Part shown: positions 18,264 through 21,648 of the stretch, piece after piece
Numbering within the stretch: the first letter of the stretch is position 1
Layout of the letters: each line of letters begins with the position of its first letter
Origin: Gnetum montanum
Taxonomy: Eukaryota; Streptophyta; Gnetopsida; Gnetales; Gnetaceae
NCBI GenBank assembly: GCA_015680685.1
Contig: MNCI01014292.1
Coordinates: 20,542 to 42,189 of the forward strand
Direction: 5' to 3'
DNA length: 21,648 nt
Program-made: the position numbers and the translations under genes
The notes under the pieces: generated by a model
What the model was told of the DNA's origin: nothing
The model's database searches: none
What the model saw: the letters and a program-made list of their open reading frames with translations, nothing else

Positions 18264-20204
18264 ATAACAACTCATCCTTGAGTCAAAGAAAGTGAGGAAT
18301 AAGTTCAATTGATTACACAATGGATAGGTATGGGATTATTGACTAACTAGGAATTTATTCATGCCACAGAGGAGGATTAAACAAAATTTGGACACAGACA
18401 CAAAAGACAAAACTTGTGGAACTCATGGGGTTCCCAGTAGTGGTGGCTCCTCCATGGGTGCCTTTCCTTTGTTCTACGCACTAGGCTTCTAAGATTGATA
18501 CCATTGAAGAAGCACCTGACATTTCTTCTCTTCTATCCACGGATTATGAGTTGTCCATACTGATGTTCCAATGTTTGATGGAGTTGGCACTTTCCATGGA
18601 CACGGCAACTGCGAGAACACTTGTTTGGCCTTGACATGCATGCTGCAAATAGTTGTCATTCCTCTTCATAGGCTCGGGCCCTGACCTCTCCTCCTTTTGC
18701 TTGGCCATCTTGTGCAGTGACAGGAGGTCCTTGATGGATGCTAAATGATTGTGCCTCCTACTCCGCATGTTCTACATGAGGTCCTTGGCTTTTTCCTCCC
18801 TCTGGGCATTTAATTGCACCTTGAGAAGGTCCTCCTTATTGTCCTCTTTTTAGGGCCATCTATAATCACACAAAGATCAATTGTTAGTAAGGTTATTGAA
18901 AGAAGTTCAATTGTTTAATACCTTACTTATTGCCTTAAGTAATTGTTGAATTCTTTACTTAGTGTGATTTTAGAGTTAGAAAGTTTTTCAAGGAAGTTGC
19001 CCTAAAAGTTGAATGTTGGGCCTGGTTTGTTTAGGTGACACATCAAAGGACACGTAATGGTTTTGAGGAACGTTTGATAAATTGATGACAAAGGAAATAA
19101 TAGATTTGGCAATGAAATACTTGAAGGGTATAAAATGATGTAGTGGTGTGCAACAAGTATAAATTACAAAAGTCATGCAAGTGGGTCCTCGCCAAAGCAG
19201 GTTCCAACCTATAATGCCCTTGCGTCACCATACCTTAAAATGTCTGTAGGCACTAGAAGGGTTAAATGTAATCTATATCGATGCAACAAAACACACACAT
19301 GTAGATACCACCATGATGGGATGAATCAAAAAAGAGATTGCAGAGATTGGGACATGAGGTAACTGACTCAAGGCACAATGAATCTTGAGTGTAGGGCATG
19401 ATTAATGTGTCATTAGCTTGTCATTCCAAAATCAAGATCAAGTCCATTCCTCCAATCAGTGACATCGCATCATTTCATCCATTGATGGAAAACCATAAGA
19501 GCACCATGACAGCAAGGCATACAATCACTTGGCATTTTGTGTAAGGGAGGAGTGACTTGGAATTTCTTTGTCGCATACTTTTTGTTTGGTTGCTTTGGCA
19601 CACTCTCTTTTCTCTCTTTTTTTTTGAAGTAGTACTTAATCCAGAGAAGCCACCTACCTTAAGGCATGGGTGCATGTATTTCTAGTGGGACCCCCTAGAA
19701 TAGCGTTAGGTTCTTTATTGGATGCCTTTAATACTCTTACTCCCATTTTCCATTAGATCTACAAGGATCTTAGTACAACCAAGCTGCATGATAGCACCTA
19801 CAGATGTCACCAAAGAGAATCCCCAAGTCCCCTTGATGTCACACCCTGGCCATTCCCTCTTAGTCCATCCTTCTTCACTCTGGGCACAATGAGCACAAAA
19901 TTACTTTAAGTTTTAATGATGTCAAGAATATCATTGTACCTAGAGTAGAACCTCTTATTAATAGAATGGTTGGGTGGATGCGATGGGCTCGCTGTTAAAA
20001 TAATTAGTCACCTAAGACTTGATTGCATAGAACAACACCTCAACCAATGAGTCACATGAGTGTTTTATTCATAGATGAGATTACTCATAAAAAGATAAAA
20101 AGACAAAAAGATAAAACAATAAATTAAAAGGTGAAAAACTGGAAAAAAAAAGTTGAAAAATTAAAGAAACAGAAAAATATTTATTAATTTTGTGTTATTA
20201 GAAT
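18264..20204 (-). other. Non-coding internal 3' region of element 2
   Basis: About 1.9 kb without recognisable coding sequence. Open frames of 60-74 codons on the minus strand show no retroviral motifs. The gag-proximal end (20180-20088) is T-rich on the minus strand, like the tract that follows integrase in element 1 (3735-3846). This suggests the two regions are equivalent and that pol is missing in between. Confidence 0.6.
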
Positions 20205-21648
20205 GGAGGATATCCCCCATAGCTAAATGGTTAAGCATGGCTAGAATGAATAAATGGAAGGTGGGGATCCTTGCATGTTGGAAATATTGGGACTTGGTCA
20301 TACTTACCCCATTGGGGTTCACACACTTGATTAGAGTTAACATAGTGGGGCAAGTTATAAGATGGTGGTTAATTTATAAGGAGTTGACCCACTATGGTAC
20401 TTGCGACCATAAGATGGTATGCAAGGATCAACATGTCTCCCCATGTGGCAATATTCATTGGGCCCCATGGTGGTTGGAGTATTGATTAGTGGCCCAGATA
20501 GAGTAATAGGAGGCATTGAGTTTGAGGAAGAAGATGCATCACAACATTGAACTTGTGCTGAGTTGGTGGATGCAGTTGTTTCAGAACTATGTTCTCCCTT
20601 TCTATGACCATGCTTAAAGAAAGCACGCTTTTGACGTTGTGAAGGACCTCTGCTGCTATTGACAATAGTAGCACAAGTAATGTTTGTGGGTTGGTGCTGT
20701 GGTGCAAAGTCTTCTGGCATAACTGGTGGTGATGTAGAAGAGGGTGAAGTATGAGAATATTGAAGTTGAGGAGAAGTGTAAGGCACATGAGGTGGTGATC
20801 TTATTAGAGAGGACATGGGTGGATAGTACTCAGGAGAATGATAACGATGAGGTGAGGTAGAGGATGCTGATCACTTTGGAGAAACAGGGTGCATAATAAG
20901 AATTTGGTGTTGGGAGATAGGAAGGGTATGGTCTAGTTAGCGATGGCCTCCCCCACGACTGAGGTTTTTGCCATTGTGGTTGAACCCGATATTTTTGTAC
21001 GAAATCTGGATGTAACATTCCTCCCCAATGCTCATGTAAATGTGACAAAACTAGACATTGGCCTTTGGGGTGATCATATAGACAGACGTTACATTGATAT
21101 GTGAAATTGGCAGATGAGTTCTTATTCTTATTATCTTCTACCCTTTGTTTCGATTGTTGCATGGTGTCCTGTCCTGTTTCTCGATTTGGCATAGTTCTTC
21201 GTCTAATAATGTTGGCATATTCTCCACATCTTTCATGTACCCAATCTGTCATCTTATTGATCTTTGCCTCAATTTCATCTAGTGATTGTAGGATTGGCAA
21301 AGATGATTCCACCTCCTTGAAGTACGTTGATTTCTCCTCTTCATGATCATGGACCCTTGTTAAGTTGAGATTTTGGTCCTGTTGAGAACTTTTAACATTC
21401 TCCCATTTAGTTATTTCTCCTTCTTCTTTTGCTATTCGCTTAATAAGCTCTTCGAGTCGATGGGTTTGTAGCTTATATAGCTGACCTCGGGCGTACATCC
21501 CTAGGGTCTCCCTTGTTTCATTACGGAGCCCATCCATGATGTGGTATATTAGCCTTTCCTCGGAAAATCCATGGCTTGGGAAGTTGTTTAACAGTGCATA
21601 ATATCTTTCTAAGGCCATGTCCAAGGGTTCATGTTGTGCTTGTTTCCA
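20205..21648 (-). pseudogene. Gag of element 2 (frameshifted, continues past the right edge)
   Basis: The frame is open at the right edge (KQAQHEPLDMALERYYALLN), so the N-terminal part is outside the window. The stretch ALERYYALLNNFPSHGFSEE and a following TRETLGMYARGQLYKL block match the plant retrotransposon Gag domain. A zinc-knuckle-like CNVCLYDHPKGQC (spacing CX2CX3HX4C, about 21062-21100) follows, then a Pro/Tyr/Gln-rich tail. The first frame stops at 20830. The Ser/Pro-rich tail continues in a second frame (about 20874-20355) after a shift near 20875-20890, and probably in a third to about 20205 (PFSYGGYPPF). Gag would form the virus-like particle and package RNA. With two shifts it is probably inactive; the last part is the least certain. 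Confidence 0.8.

Larger units (their letters stand above)
17572..21648 (-). mobile_element. Element 2: Ty3/gypsy LTR retrotransposon with gag but no pol (5' part beyond window)
   Basis: On the minus strand the order is gag (entering from the right edge, to about 20205), an AT-rich tract (20180-20088), a long non-coding region, polypurine tract and 3' LTR. No protease, RT, RNase H or integrase motif was found on either strand between gag and LTR. LTR ends, polypurine tract and promoter spacing show it belongs to the same broad family as element 1. The missing pol suggests a deletion derivative that would depend on another element's enzymes. Its 5' LTR lies outside the window. Confidence 0.75.

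Noticed and set aside
20192-20485. 97-codon plus-strand open frame
   Set aside because: It lies antisense to the decayed gag tail of element 2 and has no recognisable domain.

Overview
This window reads as intergenic, transposon-dense DNA of a land plant, most likely a gymnosperm (conifer-type). That is an inference from one intact dirigent-protein gene set among old, heavily decayed plant retrotransposons (an Athila-like Ty3/gypsy family and a plant L1-clade LINE). The elements mostly carry point nonsense changes rather than frameshifts. No bacterial genes, CRISPR, rRNA or functional tRNA genes were seen.

Layout. (1) 1-5830, plus strand: a Ty3/gypsy element (element 1) made of a 59-bp LTR tail, a pol pseudogene (protease, RT, RNase H, integrase) in a single reading frame interrupted by 13 stops, a 1.3-kb non-coding 3' region, a polypurine tract and a full 3' LTR. 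No gag is present. (2) 5831-6990: AT-rich, no gene seen. (3) about 6990-11960, minus strand: a nearly full-length, dead LINE with ORF1 (nucleic-acid-binding, CCHC) and ORF2 (endonuclease, RT, zf-RVT) joined by an ATGA overlap. (4) 11961-15097: non-coding, with two short direct duplications and an 0.8-kb array of diverged tandem repeats (about 13126-13960). (5) 15098-15646, minus strand: an intact single-exon dirigent protein gene with a TATA box 48 bp before the ATG. (6) 15750-17571: non-coding, with a 41-bp tandem duplication, a tRNA-derived SINE candidate flanked by a direct repeat, and a 16-bp-stem hairpin. (7) 17572-21648, minus strand: a second Ty3/gypsy element (element 2) of the same LTR family, with its 3' LTR, PPT, 2-kb non-coding 3' region and a frameshifted gag running off the right edge. 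No pol is found between gag and the 3' region.

The two Ty3/gypsy elements are complementary: element 1 keeps pol but lacks gag, and element 2 keeps gag but lacks pol. Their LTRs share the terminal inverted repeat, the TATA-to-AATAAA spacing (about 176 bp), GATATC-rich U3 regions and a conserved 3' terminus of about 59 bp. The only gene that looks functional is the dirigent gene. I found no convincing new biological system. The most interesting signals are the retrotransposon rearrangements and their mode of decay.
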